The notes under the pieces: model-generated | The model's input: only the letters and a program-made list of their open reading frames with translations | What the model was told of the DNA's origin: nothing | Database searches by the model: none | In this document: piece by piece, positions 34,453 through 43,560 of the stretch | Layout of the letters: every line of letters starts with the position of its first letter | Position numbering within the stretch: position 1 is the first letter of the stretch | NCBI RefSeq assembly: GCF_002849615.1 | Contig: NZ_PDNV01000008.1 | Coordinates: 1-64,000 of the forward strand | Reading direction: 5' to 3' | Source of the DNA: Pollutimonas nitritireducens | GTDB taxonomy: Bacteria; Pseudomonadota; Gammaproteobacteria; Burkholderiales; Burkholderiaceae_B | DNA length: 64,000 nt | Translations under genes and position numbers: made by a program

Positions 34453-35365
34453 CGCCGCACGGAACCCGATCTACGGCTTCAACCCCCCCTCTCACCGACT
34501 CAACCCGACCCCGCAAAGCCCCCAGCACCTCCTCATTATGCTCGCCCAATACCGGCGGCGGCACCACCTCAGTACTCCGCTGCCCGTCAAACGAAACCGG
34601 CGGACGCACGGTGCGAAAGTCGCCCATGGTCTTATGCTTGGCCGAAACCAGAAGCTCCAGATGCTTGGCCTGCGGGTCTTCAAGCGCTTCGCTGGTGTCG
34701 TACATGGGGGCATAAGGCACATCTTCCGCGTCCAGGCGGCGGCACCATTCTGCACCGGGATGCTTCGCAAATATACCGCCCAGTATCTGGATTAATGCTT
34801 CCTGGTTCTGGATGCGTCCGTCGCGGTCGGAAAAGCGCGGATCCTGGAATAATGAAGGCTGCTCGATCGCTGTCGCCAGGCCCTGCCAGAATTTTTCGGG
34901 CGAGGACATATGCAGGGCCACCCATTTCTCGTCGGCGCACTTCATTACGTAGGACTGGGAAACGCTGGGCCGGCTGTAAGGCCCCATTACCTCGCCCGCC
35001 GAATAGTAGTGCGTGAAGGCATCCAGATTGAAGTGGCTCATGGCTTCCAGCATGGACACCTCGACTTTGCGGCCGACGCCCGTGCTGTTGCGCTCGTGCA
35101 GCGCGCCCAGGATGCCGTAGGCGGCATAGAAGCCAGTGATGGAATCGGCCAGTGCGGGGCCGACGACACGCGGGTTTTCGGGATTGATCAGCAAGCCCAG
35201 GAAACCGCTGGCGGCCTGCGTGACGGAATCGTAGGCAGGCCGCCCGGCCGCTGGACCCGTGGGACCGAAGCCGCTGATCGAGCAGTAGATCAGGCGGGGG
35301 TTTAGTTTGCGTACCCGCTCTTCGCCCACATTGAGCCGCTCGGCGGCGCCGGCCGAGCTGCATCG
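34430..35365 (-). pseudogene. CaiB/BaiF CoA-transferase lacking its N-terminus
   Basis: About 290 codons match the central and C-terminal parts of family III CoA transferases: RKLNPRLIYCSISGFGPTGP, AYDSVTQAASG, then VGPALADSITGFYAAYG with the probable catalytic Asp, KVEVSMLEAM, and PPVLGEHNEEVLG. The first 100 or so residues, with the first CoA-binding part, are gone. In that place the frame runs antisense through a LysR fragment up to 35614. At the other end the natural stop is lost and the frame continues into the fic remnant. It is probably non-functional, although a long open frame remains. Confidence 0.7.
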
Positions 35366-35762
35366 CGAATCCCTGGTCTTGCTGTCGCCCAGTTTTTCAA
35401 CGCGCCGCCTGCTGGACGAATGCTTCAACGTTGCCGGCGCGACGCCCAACGTTATCGCGGAAATGAACACGATACCGGCCATGCCGGGACTGCTCATGCC
35501 TGCAAACGTGGGCATCATCGCGGCGCCCAGCGCGGTCGCGGAACATAACAAGCCCCTTCGCGTCATTCCCCTGGAAGGCCCCACTCCCATCCGTACCCAC
35601 GGTTTGCTGTTCATGGACAGGCATGATCAGACCTCGGCCAGCACGGCCCTGATCGCCCTGATCCGGAAACAAACGAAGGCCAAGGCCAGCCAACATGGCT
35701 CCCGGGGCCGAATTGATGCAAGACATGACCGACGTCAAAGGATGCGCCCGGCCCTACTTTAA
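35355..35762 (+). pseudogene. LysR regulator fragment (ligand-binding domain)
   Basis: The rightward frame contains part of a LysR substrate-binding domain: RESLVLLSPSFSTRRLLDEC, then TPNVIAEMNTIPAMPG, NVGIIAAPSAV, and PLEGPTPIRTHGLLFMDRHD with a helical end ALIALIRKQTKAKAS. The helix-turn-helix and the first half of the ligand domain are missing. It meets the CaiB fragment at about 35355 in opposite orientation, and its end overlaps the tauE stop. Confidence 0.6.
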
Positions 35763-36497
35763 GAAAAACAGAGCCGTCATGAGCAGTCCAACCGCAACAA
35801 TCCCCCAGCGCAGCCACTGAGCAGCAACTCGCCTTGCCATGCGTGCCCCCAGATAACCACCTATGGTTGCGGCCACCATCATGACAAGCGCCTGATGCCA
35901 GGCCACCACATTACCCAGTGCGTAGATAACAACAGCAATGAAGGTAAGCAGCGCCGACACCAGATTCTTCATGCCATTCATGGCGTTCAGTTGGCTTTGA
36001 CCCAACAAGCTGAACAGCGCAAGCAGCAAAATACCCAGGCCACCATTGAAATAGCCGCCATATACGGCAACAGCCAGCATGCTCAGACGGGACTTCCAGA
36101 ACGACACAGCCCGGCCGTCAGATGAGCCTGCCCATTGTCGCAATTGAGGACCGAACGCAAACACGGCTGTGGCCACCAGCAACAGCCATGGAATGACTTT
36201 GCTGAACGTTGCCTCCGACGTCACAAGTAACAAGACTGCCCCTGCTGCCCCGCCCAGCAACGACAGCAGGACGATTTCGCGCATGCTCAAACTGGGGGGA
36301 GATTGCATATCTTCCCGGAACCCCCAAACCCCTGCCACATAGCCTGGGAAAAGCGCAACTGTGCCCGTTGCATTGGCAGCAACGGGAGGAATACCCGTAA
36401 ACACCAGTGCCGGCAAGGTCAGGAAGCTACCTCCCCCCGCGACAGCATTGAGCGCCCCCGCAGCAAATGCTGCACCGAGAATAATCAGCCAATCCAT
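35754..36497 (-). CDS. TauE/SafE family anion exporter
   Basis: A 247-residue inner-membrane protein with about eight hydrophobic segments. The N-terminal FAAGALNAVAGGGSFLTLPA followed by GIPPVAANATGTVAL is the TauE/SafE signature, and a similar half-repeat (YFNGGLGILLLALFSLLG) occurs in the second half. Members export sulfite, sulfoacetate or other small anions. It is 15 bases downstream of the M28 peptidase gene and probably cotranscribed with it and the Bug gene. Confidence 0.85.
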   Translation of the reverse strand: MDWLIILGAAFAAGALNAVAGGGSFLTLPALVFTGIPPVAANATGTVALFPGYVAGVWGFREDMQSPPSLSMREIVLLSLLGGAAGAVLLLVTSEATFSKVIPWLLLVATAVFAFGPQLRQWAGSSDGRAVSFWKSRLSMLAVAVYGGYFNGGLGILLLALFSLLGQSQLNAMNGMKNLVSALLTFIAVVIYALGNVVAWHQALVMMVAATIGGYLGARMARRVAAQWLRWGIVAVGLLMTALFFLK

Positions 36498-36512
36498 TAG
36501 AAAGTCAGTACG

Positions 36513-37784
36513 TTAACGGCGAGCCAGGGCATCAAGCTCTACATCCGACATTCCGAGTGCTACCCCGCCCAGCGCACACGTCACTTTGAGCGCTTGCCGT
36601 AGTTCCGCTTCCTGAATAATGGACCGAACATCTCCTGGAGAAAGAATATTGTTCACGCGAGAGTCGGGTTTATCAAAGCCAGCAACCAACCTGAAAGCAG
36701 GAATCCCATGTTTGGCAAAGTTGGCATGGTCAGAATTAGGCATGAGCGGCAGCCAGGTATCAATAGACACACCGGCAGCAGCCGCCGCTTTCTGTATATA
36801 GGGCTCCAGTGCAGGAAAATCACTCAACAATGCTGTCAATTTCGTATCACCGGCCACGGTATCCAGATTGATATCCAGCTTCATCCGCGCCCGTTCATTG
36901 CCATCCAGGTCGGCCAGATAGCGGGCCGAGCCTGCCAGCGCCCATTCCTCTGCGCAAAAAAAACAAATTCGCAGGCCTGGGGTGTCTGGGCCAACATGGG
37001 CAGCCAAGGCTCGCCCTGCAGCGAGCGCCACCGCTACGCCCGTGGCATTATCAAGTGCACTTTCACCCAGATCATGCCCGTCCATATGGGCGCTGATCAC
37101 AACACGGCTGTCTCGCCCGCCTGGAATATCCAGGATGCCAACGCCAGCGTGGGCATCGGGCTCTTCTTCGCCATTGATGACAAGCGCAATGGTTGCCCGG
37201 CCACGAGCAGCCTCACGCAATGCCTGTCCGGTTTCAAAATCAACATAGGCAGCAGGAATACCAAACTGGCCATACCCCCTGCCTGACGAGCCTGATAAAT
37301 GGCCCGCACCAGGCCACGGGCTTGCGATCAGGAATGCAGCGGCGCCGCCATTGACGGCAAGGTCATATTTTCGACGGCGATGCATATGCTCGCCAGAGAA
37401 AGGATATTCGTGGCTGACCAGCACCGCTTTGCCCTTGATGCTGTCACCTGCACGCTGGAAATCTTCCTGGCGACCTGCCCCCAAGTCAATCAGCTCGACA
37501 TTCAAGCCTTCTGGCGGCGTAGAAGCCGAGCGCAACAGCGGTTGGCACTGCAAGGAAGCCTGACTTCCAACAAGGCCGAGTGTGGCAGCGACACAATGCC
37601 ATCCGTCATAGGGGACATCGATCCGACGCACATCGTTGCCAATTTCGCCCAGACGTCCAAGCGCCCAGTCCAGCGCAGCACTGTCTTGCCCGGTTCCCGA
37701 CAAACGACCACCAAAATCGCACACGGCGTTGAAATCCTTCATCAATGCAGCATCTTCAGCTGCATTCGCCAACCACTGTTCCAT
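36513..37784 (-). CDS. M28 family zinc peptidase/amidohydrolase
   Basis: A 423-residue protein with an inserted PA-like domain (about 100-200) and an M28 catalytic domain. Zinc ligands are visible in the expected order: His and Asp in ISAHMDGHDLGESALDNATG, the Glu pair in FCAEEWALAGS, Asp in NLDTVAGD, and His in NSDHANFAKHGIPA. There is no signal peptide, so a cytoplasmic aminopeptidase or amide hydrolase is likely. It shares an operon with a Bug solute-binding protein and TauE, which suggests hydrolysis of an imported amide. Confidence 0.85.
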   Translation of the reverse strand: MEQWLANAAEDAALMKDFNAVCDFGGRLSGTGQDSAALDWALGRLGEIGNDVRRIDVPYDGWHCVAATLGLVGSQASLQCQPLLRSASTPPEGLNVELIDLGAGRQEDFQRAGDSIKGKAVLVSHEYPFSGEHMHRRRKYDLAVNGGAAAFLIASPWPGAGHLSGSSGRGYGQFGIPAAYVDFETGQALREAARGRATIALVINGEEEPDAHAGVGILDIPGGRDSRVVISAHMDGHDLGESALDNATGVAVALAAGRALAAHVGPDTPGLRICFFCAEEWALAGSARYLADLDGNERARMKLDINLDTVAGDTKLTALLSDFPALEPYIQKAAAAAGVSIDTWLPLMPNSDHANFAKHGIPAFRLVAGFDKPDSRVNNILSPGDVRSIIQEAELRQALKVTCALGGVALGMSDVELDALARR

Positions 37785-37838
37785 CTATATTCCTTTACTA
37801 CGGTTTATCAGGTATGCGCCGACACCGGGCTCGGCCTG

Positions 37839-38819
37839 TCAGTTCAAAACGATATTGGCAGAACTGATGACGTCTTCCCAGCGGCTCAGATCTTTATCTA
37901 TCACGTCGGCCATGGTTGCAGGATCAGCCTTGTTTGGAACATCCACCCCTAAAGAGCTCAGGCGTTCTTGCAATAGAGGATTTTTCAACCCTTTCAAGAC
38001 AGCTTCGCTCAATTTAGCCCGGACGTCCTCTGGCGTTTTCGCAGGAACGACCAAGCCCCACCAGCTTGGAATAGTCATGCTTTCAAAACCGGACTCTTTG
38101 AAGGTAGGGACATCAGGCGTATCGGCGTGCCGTTCGGCCGAAGAAACACCAATCGGCACAACTTTGCCTGCATGGTAAAGCGCCGCAGCGCTGGCCAAAG
38201 AACCGAAGCCTGCATCGATCTGGCCGCCCGCCAGATCGGTAACGGAGGCGCCCGAACTCTTATAAGGAACATGCAAAAGCTGGGTACCGGACTCACGCAT
38301 GAATAGCTCAGCCAGCAAATGAGAGAAAGAGCCATTTCCACCTGAACCGATCGTGATCGTGCCAGGTGCCGCTTTAGCCAGGTCTGCCAATTCCTTGGGC
38401 GTGTTAGCCTTGACGTTGGCATTTACAAACAGGTACATGGGAGACTCGCCAACCAGAGCGATCGGGGCAAAAGTTTCCCTGGCATTATATCTGATTCTAT
38501 CCTTATACAGCGTAGGCACAATTGTGAACGGTACATCTACCAACAATAAGGTATAGCCGTCAGGCACTTCCTCTGCTGCATAGCCTGTGCCAATCATGCT
38601 GCCGGCGCCTGGCTTGTTTTCGATGATAACCGGTTGCCCCAGCTCTTTTGACAATTGGTCAGCAACCAATCGACCAATACTGTCTGAACTACCGCCCGTG
38701 GAATAAGGAACAACAATCTTGATGGGTTTATCCGGAAATTCGGCCATAGCCGGTTTCATCATGGCCAACGGTGCACATAACAGCACGGATGCTGTAAATA
38801 TCTTTCTTAAGCTTTTCAT
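37839..38819 (-). CDS. Bug-type (TctC) tripartite transporter solute-binding protein
   Basis: A 326-residue periplasmic protein. The signal peptide ends with PAMA near residue 26, and the mature start EFPDKPIKIVVPYSTGGSSD is the Bug family hallmark. ENKPGAGSMIGTGYAAEEVP and DGYTLLL follow. Bug proteins bind carboxylates and feed tripartite tricarboxylate transporters, whose membrane parts are often encoded elsewhere, as here. It precedes the M28 peptidase in the same direction and is next to a LysR gene. Confidence 0.9.
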   Translation of the reverse strand: MKSLRKIFTASVLLCAPLAMMKPAMAEFPDKPIKIVVPYSTGGSSDSIGRLVADQLSKELGQPVIIENKPGAGSMIGTGYAAEEVPDGYTLLLVDVPFTIVPTLYKDRIRYNARETFAPIALVGESPMYLFVNANVKANTPKELADLAKAAPGTITIGSGGNGSFSHLLAELFMRESGTQLLHVPYKSSGASVTDLAGGQIDAGFGSLASAAALYHAGKVVPIGVSSAERHADTPDVPTFKESGFESMTIPSWWGLVVPAKTPEDVRAKLSEAVLKGLKNPLLQERLSSLGVDVPNKADPATMADVIDKDLSRWEDVISSANIVLN

Positions 38820-38931
38820 CTTTTTATCCCCTTCAGAGAATGCGCAGCGGGCCAGTCTACGACAATGTCTGCCGTGCAAGAACGGATATATGGGCATAAG
38901 CCATGCCAGATCGGAATACCTGATCGCGAAC

Positions 38932-39852
38932 TCAGCGACTTATAAAATCATTTACCCGTTGCTGCAGCTGGCGAGCTGAATACATGACCCAGTCAGAAAA
39001 GGCTTCCACATGTGGATCATAGCGTCGTGCTGCGGGTTTCATCAGATAGTAGGCGTAACGCCCTATGACCGCTTCGCCCAAGGGCCTGACAACTGTGCCC
39101 TGATCGAGCGCGTCCAGCGTCATACATAGCGGCGCAATGGCGGCACCCAGCCCATGAGTGACTGCAGGCAGCAGCATGGAGAATCCTTCGTACTCCGGCG
39201 CATCTGCCGGAGGGCCGGACCAGTTTGGTGCCATAACAGCCCGCCACTCGCTCCAGTTATAGCCTCTCTGTGCACGTTTGAGCAGCACCAGGCGATCCAG
39301 GTCTGCAATACTAAAAGCACGCTCTCGCTGCACGAGGTCCGGCGCGGCAACCAGCGCCATTTCCCGACCACACAAGTACTCAGTGCTCAGGCCACCGGCA
39401 TGGCCGGTATGCAGCTGGATAGCTGCATCAAAGGGCTCAAATGCCTGAGGCTCATATAACAATCGAGGACGGATATTCAGCTTGATGTGCGGATGCTTGG
39501 CAAAAAACTCGGACAAGTTGGGCAGCAAGCAAAAATGAGCAAAAGATGGCGAAACGACGACATTGAGCGCCGCGCGAGCGTCAGAATGAGCCACTAACGC
39601 ACTCGCCTCATCGATCAAATGCACCGCCGGGCCAATCCGTTTCAGGTATTGGATGCCGGCGTAGGTCAGTTCAAGGCCTCGGGCTTTGCGGTCAAACAAT
39701 GCCGTGCCCAGCCTCTGCTCCAAAGTAAATATATGCTTGCTGACTGCACTTTGCGTCAAGCTCAATTCTTCAGCACTACGGCTGAAATTCAATGTCTGTG
39801 CGGCACTAATAAAAATACGCAGCGACTTCAATGAGTCTCGCGACCCTTTCAT
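38932..39852 (-). CDS. LysR family transcriptional regulator
   Basis: A 306-residue regulator. The helix-turn-helix contains LRIFISAAQTLNFSRSAEEL and LTQSAVSKHIFTLEQRLG, in the GcvA/AmpR-like style. The start at 39852 (MKGSRDSLKS) gives normal length. The gene is in the same direction as the Bug, M28 and tauE genes and lies just upstream, 112 bases from the Bug start, so it may control them. Confidence 0.87.
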   Translation of the reverse strand: MKGSRDSLKSLRIFISAAQTLNFSRSAEELSLTQSAVSKHIFTLEQRLGTALFDRKARGLELTYAGIQYLKRIGPAVHLIDEASALVAHSDARAALNVVVSPSFAHFCLLPNLSEFFAKHPHIKLNIRPRLLYEPQAFEPFDAAIQLHTGHAGGLSTEYLCGREMALVAAPDLVQRERAFSIADLDRLVLLKRAQRGYNWSEWRAVMAPNWSGPPADAPEYEGFSMLLPAVTHGLGAAIAPLCMTLDALDQGTVVRPLGEAVIGRYAYYLMKPAARRYDPHVEAFSDWVMYSARQLQQRVNDFISR

Positions 39853-39901
39853 CAGCGATGCTCCTGTAATGTGATCCTGCCTCGATTCCACGTACATTCG
39901 G

Positions 39902-40030
39902 TCATGCTGCTTTCCCAATGGCTTTAGCGGCGACCGGGGTCTGAAATCCGTTCGAGGCTCGGTATAGCCTTTCGACTTTCAAGGTTTTAAAGAAGCTCTC
40001 CATAGATGCATTATCCCAGGCATTTGCTTT
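39902..40030 (-). mobile_element. IS3-family transposase C-terminal fragment
   Basis: Forty-two codons and a stop match the C-terminal part of IS3-type DDE transposases: ANAWDNASMESFFKTLKVER, followed by LYRASNGFQTP. This includes the DNA-binding loop near the last catalytic Glu. Nothing else of the element is present and I see no terminal repeats. Confidence 0.65.
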
Positions 40031-40109
40031 TCAGCGATCGATCACGCGCACCGACGAGCACTGCGAGCCCGCTTGCATGCCTACCCGTTCCGCCCGGTGT
40101 CGAGGCGGC

Positions 40110-40305
40110 ACACCGCGAAGGCGGCCTCGCTGGCAAGCCTATATGCTCGAACATTTGAGCGAACGCCTGCCGGTTATCATGGTCTCGAGCCATTGCGAAC
40201 TGTCAGTCGGGCGCTTGCAAGCCTTGTTCCAGGACGAATGCGGGCAGTCGCCGTTACAATGGTGGCGCATGCAGCGTCTGCAAGCGGTGCGGGGCAGCAA
40301 AACGG
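40110..40305 (+). pseudogene. AraC-type DNA-binding domain fragment
   Basis: The frame shows part of an AraC helix-turn-helix: YMLEHLSERLPVIMVSSHC, ELSVGRLQALFQDECGQSPL, and QWWRMQRLQA. The N-terminal ligand domain and the end of the DNA-binding domain are missing. The fragment ends where the gst gene begins on the other strand. It is a scar beside the IS3 remnant. Confidence 0.55.
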
Positions 40306-40320
40306 CTTTGCGGGTAATGC

Positions 40321-41199
40321 TTATGCCTGCTCCCCCACGATCTTGTCCTGCGTCTTCGTATCGAAGTCGCTGGCGTCATGCCGCTCATGTAGCTGGCTGG
40401 ATAGCGCGCCGCGCATGCGGTTGACTTTACGACCACGCTCGACGGCTGGCCGGGCCAGGAGTTGGTCGGCCCAGCGCACGACGTTCTTGTAGTCCTGTAC
40501 CGAGAGGAACTCGGCCGCTTCGTACTGCCAGCCCTTCACAAGCCCGCCGTACCAGGGCCAGATGGCCATGTCGGCAATCGTGTAATCGGCGCCGGCCACG
40601 AACTCGTTGTCGGCCAATTGACGGTCGAGCACGTCGAGCTGGCGCTTGACTTCCATGGCGTAGCGATTGATTGGATATTCCTGCTTGGTGGGGGCATAGG
40701 CATAAAAGTGGCCGAATCCGCCGCCCAGAAAGGGCGCCGAGCCCATTTGCCAGAACAGCCAGGAAAGCGTCTCGGCGCGGGCCGGCCTCTCCGTTGGCAG
40801 AAAGGCGCCGAATTTCTCGGCGAGGTACATGAGGATTGCGCCGGACTCGAAGACCCGGATCGGCGTCGGTTCACTGTGGTCTACCAGCGCCGGAATCTTG
40901 GAGTTGGGATTGATCTGGACGAAACCGGAGCTGAACTGGTCGCCTTCGCTGATTTTGATCAGCCAGGCGTCATACTCGGCGCCGGTGTGGCCGAGTGCAA
41001 GCAGCTCTTCCAACATAATGGTGACCTTCTGTCCATTCGGCGTTCCGAGCGAATAGAGCTGCAGCGGATGCCTGCCGACAGGCAATTCCTTGTCGTGGGT
41101 GGCGCCGGCGACGGGCCGGTTGATACTGGCGAAAGTGCCGCCGCTTTCCTGGTCCCATGTCCAGACTTCAGGCGGCGCATATTCGGTTGTGTTGCTCAT
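40321..41199 (-). CDS. yghU: Glutathione transferase-like disulfide-bond oxidoreductase
   Basis: A 292-residue protein of the YghU type. It has an N-terminal extension (EYAPPEVWTWDQESGGTFAS), a thioredoxin-fold domain with LYSLGTPNGQKVTIMLEELL, then SKIPALVDHSEPTPIRVFES, and a helical C-terminal domain with DYTIADMAIWPWYG. E. coli YghU reduces disulfides with glutathione. The gene is alone in its direction apart from the haloacid dehalogenase upstream, 60 bases away, and may be cotranscribed with it. Confidence 0.9.
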   Translation of the reverse strand: MSNTTEYAPPEVWTWDQESGGTFASINRPVAGATHDKELPVGRHPLQLYSLGTPNGQKVTIMLEELLALGHTGAEYDAWLIKISEGDQFSSGFVQINPNSKIPALVDHSEPTPIRVFESGAILMYLAEKFGAFLPTERPARAETLSWLFWQMGSAPFLGGGFGHFYAYAPTKQEYPINRYAMEVKRQLDVLDRQLADNEFVAGADYTIADMAIWPWYGGLVKGWQYEAAEFLSVQDYKNVVRWADQLLARPAVERGRKVNRMRGALSSQLHERHDASDFDTKTQDKIVGEQA

Positions 41200-41259
41200 T
41201 GCTGTATCTCCAAGGATAAGGATGGCGCGACGGCATGGATGCGCCGGGCAGGTATAAGT

Positions 41260-41979
41260 CTATGTGTTGCTGACAATTTCTGGCACTTCGTCCAATCCAC
41301 GAACCACGTATGATGGCGCCGTGCCCAGTTCGTCAAATGTATTGTCGCGGCGATTAACCCAGCAGACGTCGAATCCGAAATAGCGCGCACCCGATGCGTC
41401 CCATGCATTAGACGAGACGAAGAGAATCTCATGTGGCGCCAGACCCAACGCTTCGCAAGCGAGCGTATAGACGCGTAAGTCGGGCTTGAATACCCCGATC
41501 CGCTCAACACTGAGCAGCTGAGTGAAATATTCTTGCAAGCCAGAATTCTTTACAACGCTGTCTATCGAGAAAACCGACCCATTGGACAAGATGGCCAGCG
41601 GCAGCCCCATATCTTTCAATCGCTGTAGTGCAGCGGGTACCTCCGGATGCGGCGACAGGTTCAGATACGCATTGCACAGCACGGTGCTGGTTGTCTCGTC
41701 GAGATCCAGTTTCAAGCGATTGCAGGTGTAAACCAGCGCGTCGCAGGTCGCCTGCTCAAACGAAATATACTGCCCCATCATGCTGCGCAACCAGGTGTAT
41801 TCGAGCTGTTTCTGCCGCCACATCGTGCTGATATCGATGCCTCGGCCGGGATACGCAGCATCACACCGTTGAACGACCGAATGAACGTCGTACAGCGTCC
41901 CGTAAAGATCGAACACGATAGCCTTTATACCTGTCCTGGGATGGCCCTTAACCGCTGCTTTGTTGCCCTGTTCGTTCAT
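41260..41979 (-). CDS. Haloacid dehalogenase, type II
   Basis: A 239-residue HAD-superfamily enzyme that releases halide from L-2-haloacids, or a close relative of such an enzyme. The nucleophile Asp24 is in FDLYGTLYD. WRQKQLEYTWLRS holds the Arg of the halide-binding site. LSNGS, FKPD with the Lys, and VSSNAWDASGARYFGF complete the type II dehalogenase pattern. It lies between two glutathione transferase genes on the same strand, which makes a dehalogenation or detoxification role plausible. Confidence 0.87.
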   Translation of the reverse strand: MNEQGNKAAVKGHPRTGIKAIVFDLYGTLYDVHSVVQRCDAAYPGRGIDISTMWRQKQLEYTWLRSMMGQYISFEQATCDALVYTCNRLKLDLDETTSTVLCNAYLNLSPHPEVPAALQRLKDMGLPLAILSNGSVFSIDSVVKNSGLQEYFTQLLSVERIGVFKPDLRVYTLACEALGLAPHEILFVSSNAWDASGARYFGFDVCWVNRRDNTFDELGTAPSYVVRGLDEVPEIVSNT

Positions 41980-42016
41980 GTTCAGACCTCAAACTATGGG
42001 TTATACAAATGGCGGT

Positions 42017-42721
42017 TCAAACCACCGGTGCGAAGTTCGAGGGAAACAGCGCACGTTGGGTCTCCTCGTCATTCACTTTTTTGAACTCGACATCGGATGC
42101 GACCGCGCGTGCGCGTGCAACAGCGGGTCGGGCATCGACCCCCCGAAACCAGCGTTTGATGTTCGGGTACAGCGCCAACGGATCCTCGTCTCCCTTCATC
42201 ACCCTGGACGCTCTATCCAGCCATCCCCAAGCAGAAATGTCGGCGATCGTATATTCATTGCCGACGATGAATTCTCGATCACTCAAGTGATCGTCCAGGA
42301 CCTTGTAATGACGCTCGGCTTCGCGGCGGTAGCGATTGACGGCGTAGTCCAGGCCCGCAGGCGCAGCGTGCTGGAAATGTACAGCCTGCCCCGAGAACGG
42401 ACCGATGCCGCTTGCGATAAAAAGCAACCACGACAAGAGTGCCGGACGGTCCTGCGTCTGGCCAAGAAATCGGCCCGTCTTCTCGGCCAGATAAAGCAGG
42501 ATGGCAGTGGAATCGAAGACCGCCGCGGGCTGTCCGCCGGGTCCTTCCAGATCGACGATTGCGGGAACCTTGCCGTTCGGGTTGATCTTGCGAAACTCCG
42601 GGTCGTGCTGCTGGCCTTTGCTGGTGTCCACCGGGACCACTTCATAATCCAGCCCGGCCTCTTCCAGAAAAAGTGAAATCTTGGCGGGGTTAGGTGTTGG
42701 ATGATAATAAAAACGGATCAT
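42017..42721 (-). CDS. Glutathione S-transferase family protein
   Basis: A 234-residue GST. It has the thioredoxin-fold part MIRFYYHPTPNPAKISLFLE, GKVPAIVDLEGPGG with the cis-Pro, and DSTAILLYLAEK. The C-terminal helical part contains NEYTIADISAWGW. The ATG at 42721 was preferred over 42736. It is the first gene of a leftward run (gst, dehalogenase, yghU) and divergent from a TetR gene with two clear operators between them. Confidence 0.9.
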   Translation of the reverse strand: MIRFYYHPTPNPAKISLFLEEAGLDYEVVPVDTSKGQQHDPEFRKINPNGKVPAIVDLEGPGGQPAAVFDSTAILLYLAEKTGRFLGQTQDRPALLSWLLFIASGIGPFSGQAVHFQHAAPAGLDYAVNRYRREAERHYKVLDDHLSDREFIVGNEYTIADISAWGWLDRASRVMKGDEDPLALYPNIKRWFRGVDARPAVARARAVASDVEFKKVNDEETQRALFPSNFAPVV

Positions 42722-42822
42722 TTGCAAATTCTCCAATTTGGTAGTTTCGCAACGGCATAACCGAGTCTCAAAGAGAAAAATTTTCTTTGGCAGCTGGCAA
42801 GCTACTGAACATGAACTTTATG

Positions 42823-42844
42823 TTTTAAATCGGTCGATCTAAAA
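42823..42844. promoter_or_regulatory. TetR operator candidate 1 (gst/tetR intergenic)
   Basis: A 22-base imperfect palindrome. It begins TTTTAAATCG and ends CGATCTAAAA, with arms matching at all but a few positions around a GT centre. A second copy of the same design starts exactly 30 bases further on. It sits about 100 bases from the gst start. Confidence 0.65.
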
Positions 42845-42852
42845 TACTTGTG

Positions 42853-42874
42853 TTTTATATCAATCGATCTAAAA
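42853..42874. promoter_or_regulatory. TetR operator candidate 2 (gst/tetR intergenic)
   Basis: Begins TTTTATATCA and ends CGATCTAAAA. It matches the first copy at 19 of 22 positions and has the same spacing within the palindrome. The 30-base distance is close to three helical turns, so two dimers would bind on the same face of the DNA. Confidence 0.65.
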
Positions 42875-42930
42875 TAGTCAAGCACGAGAGCAATACATGC
42901 CATGTGCAGGAACACGTCAATGGCCGTTAT

Positions 42931-43533
42931 ATGAGCAGACCACGCGAGTTCGATGAAACTGAAGTCCTGGAAGCCGCTATCGACTGCTTTTGGGAACGCG
43001 GCTACGAAGCGACCTCGATCAGGGCGCTGGCCAAGAAAATGGGGCTGACCGGCGCCAGCCTGTATAACGCTTTCGGCGACAAACGAACCCTATACCGCAG
43101 GGCGCTCAATCATTACATCGAGACCAGCTTTGCAGACCGCGTGCGCCGGCTGGAAGGCAAGCTGCCGCCACTCCAGGCCATCAGCGCTTTTTTTGCGGAA
43201 ATCATTCAGCGTTCTCTGGACGACAAGCAGCGAAGAGGATGCATGCTTGTGAACTCCGCATTGGAAGTCGCTCCCCACGATCCGGAATTCCGCAAGATCA
43301 TCACCGAGGTTCTCGAGCATATCGAGGCGTTCTTTCGCCGATGCGTCCAAGCCGGCCAGCGAGACGGAACGATAACCGCAACCCAAACCGCCACAGACCT
43401 AGGACGCATGCTGTTGGGCGTTCATATCGGACTGCGCGTCATTGCCAGGACAAGGCCACAACGGGCATTGCTCGAAGGTATGGTTCGCCCCACCCTGGCT
43501 CTTCTCGACTCCCGGGTAGGTGGAACAACATAA
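42931..43533 (+). CDS. TetR/AcrR family regulator
   Basis: A 200-residue regulator. It starts SRPREFDETEVLEAAIDCFWERGYEATSI (here split: REFDETEVLEAAIDCFWERG) with the second helix LTGASLYNAFGDKRTLYRRA. C-terminal blocks such as GCMLVNSALEVAPHDPEF are typical of the AcuR/NemR-like group. That group often responds to electrophiles or unsaturated carbonyl compounds. The divergent gst gene and the two operators at 42823 and 42853 make it the likely repressor of both. Confidence 0.88.
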   Translation: MSRPREFDETEVLEAAIDCFWERGYEATSIRALAKKMGLTGASLYNAFGDKRTLYRRALNHYIETSFADRVRRLEGKLPPLQAISAFFAEIIQRSLDDKQRRGCMLVNSALEVAPHDPEFRKIITEVLEHIEAFFRRCVQAGQRDGTITATQTATDLGRMLLGVHIGLRVIARTRPQRALLEGMVRPTLALLDSRVGGTT

Positions 43534-43560
43534 TTGCCCGTGCAGAGGCAAGGTCAGCCA

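Noticed and set aside
40462-41313. 283-codon frame antisense to the yghU-type gene
   Set aside because: Shadow of yghU. No motif, and the minus-strand gene is certain.
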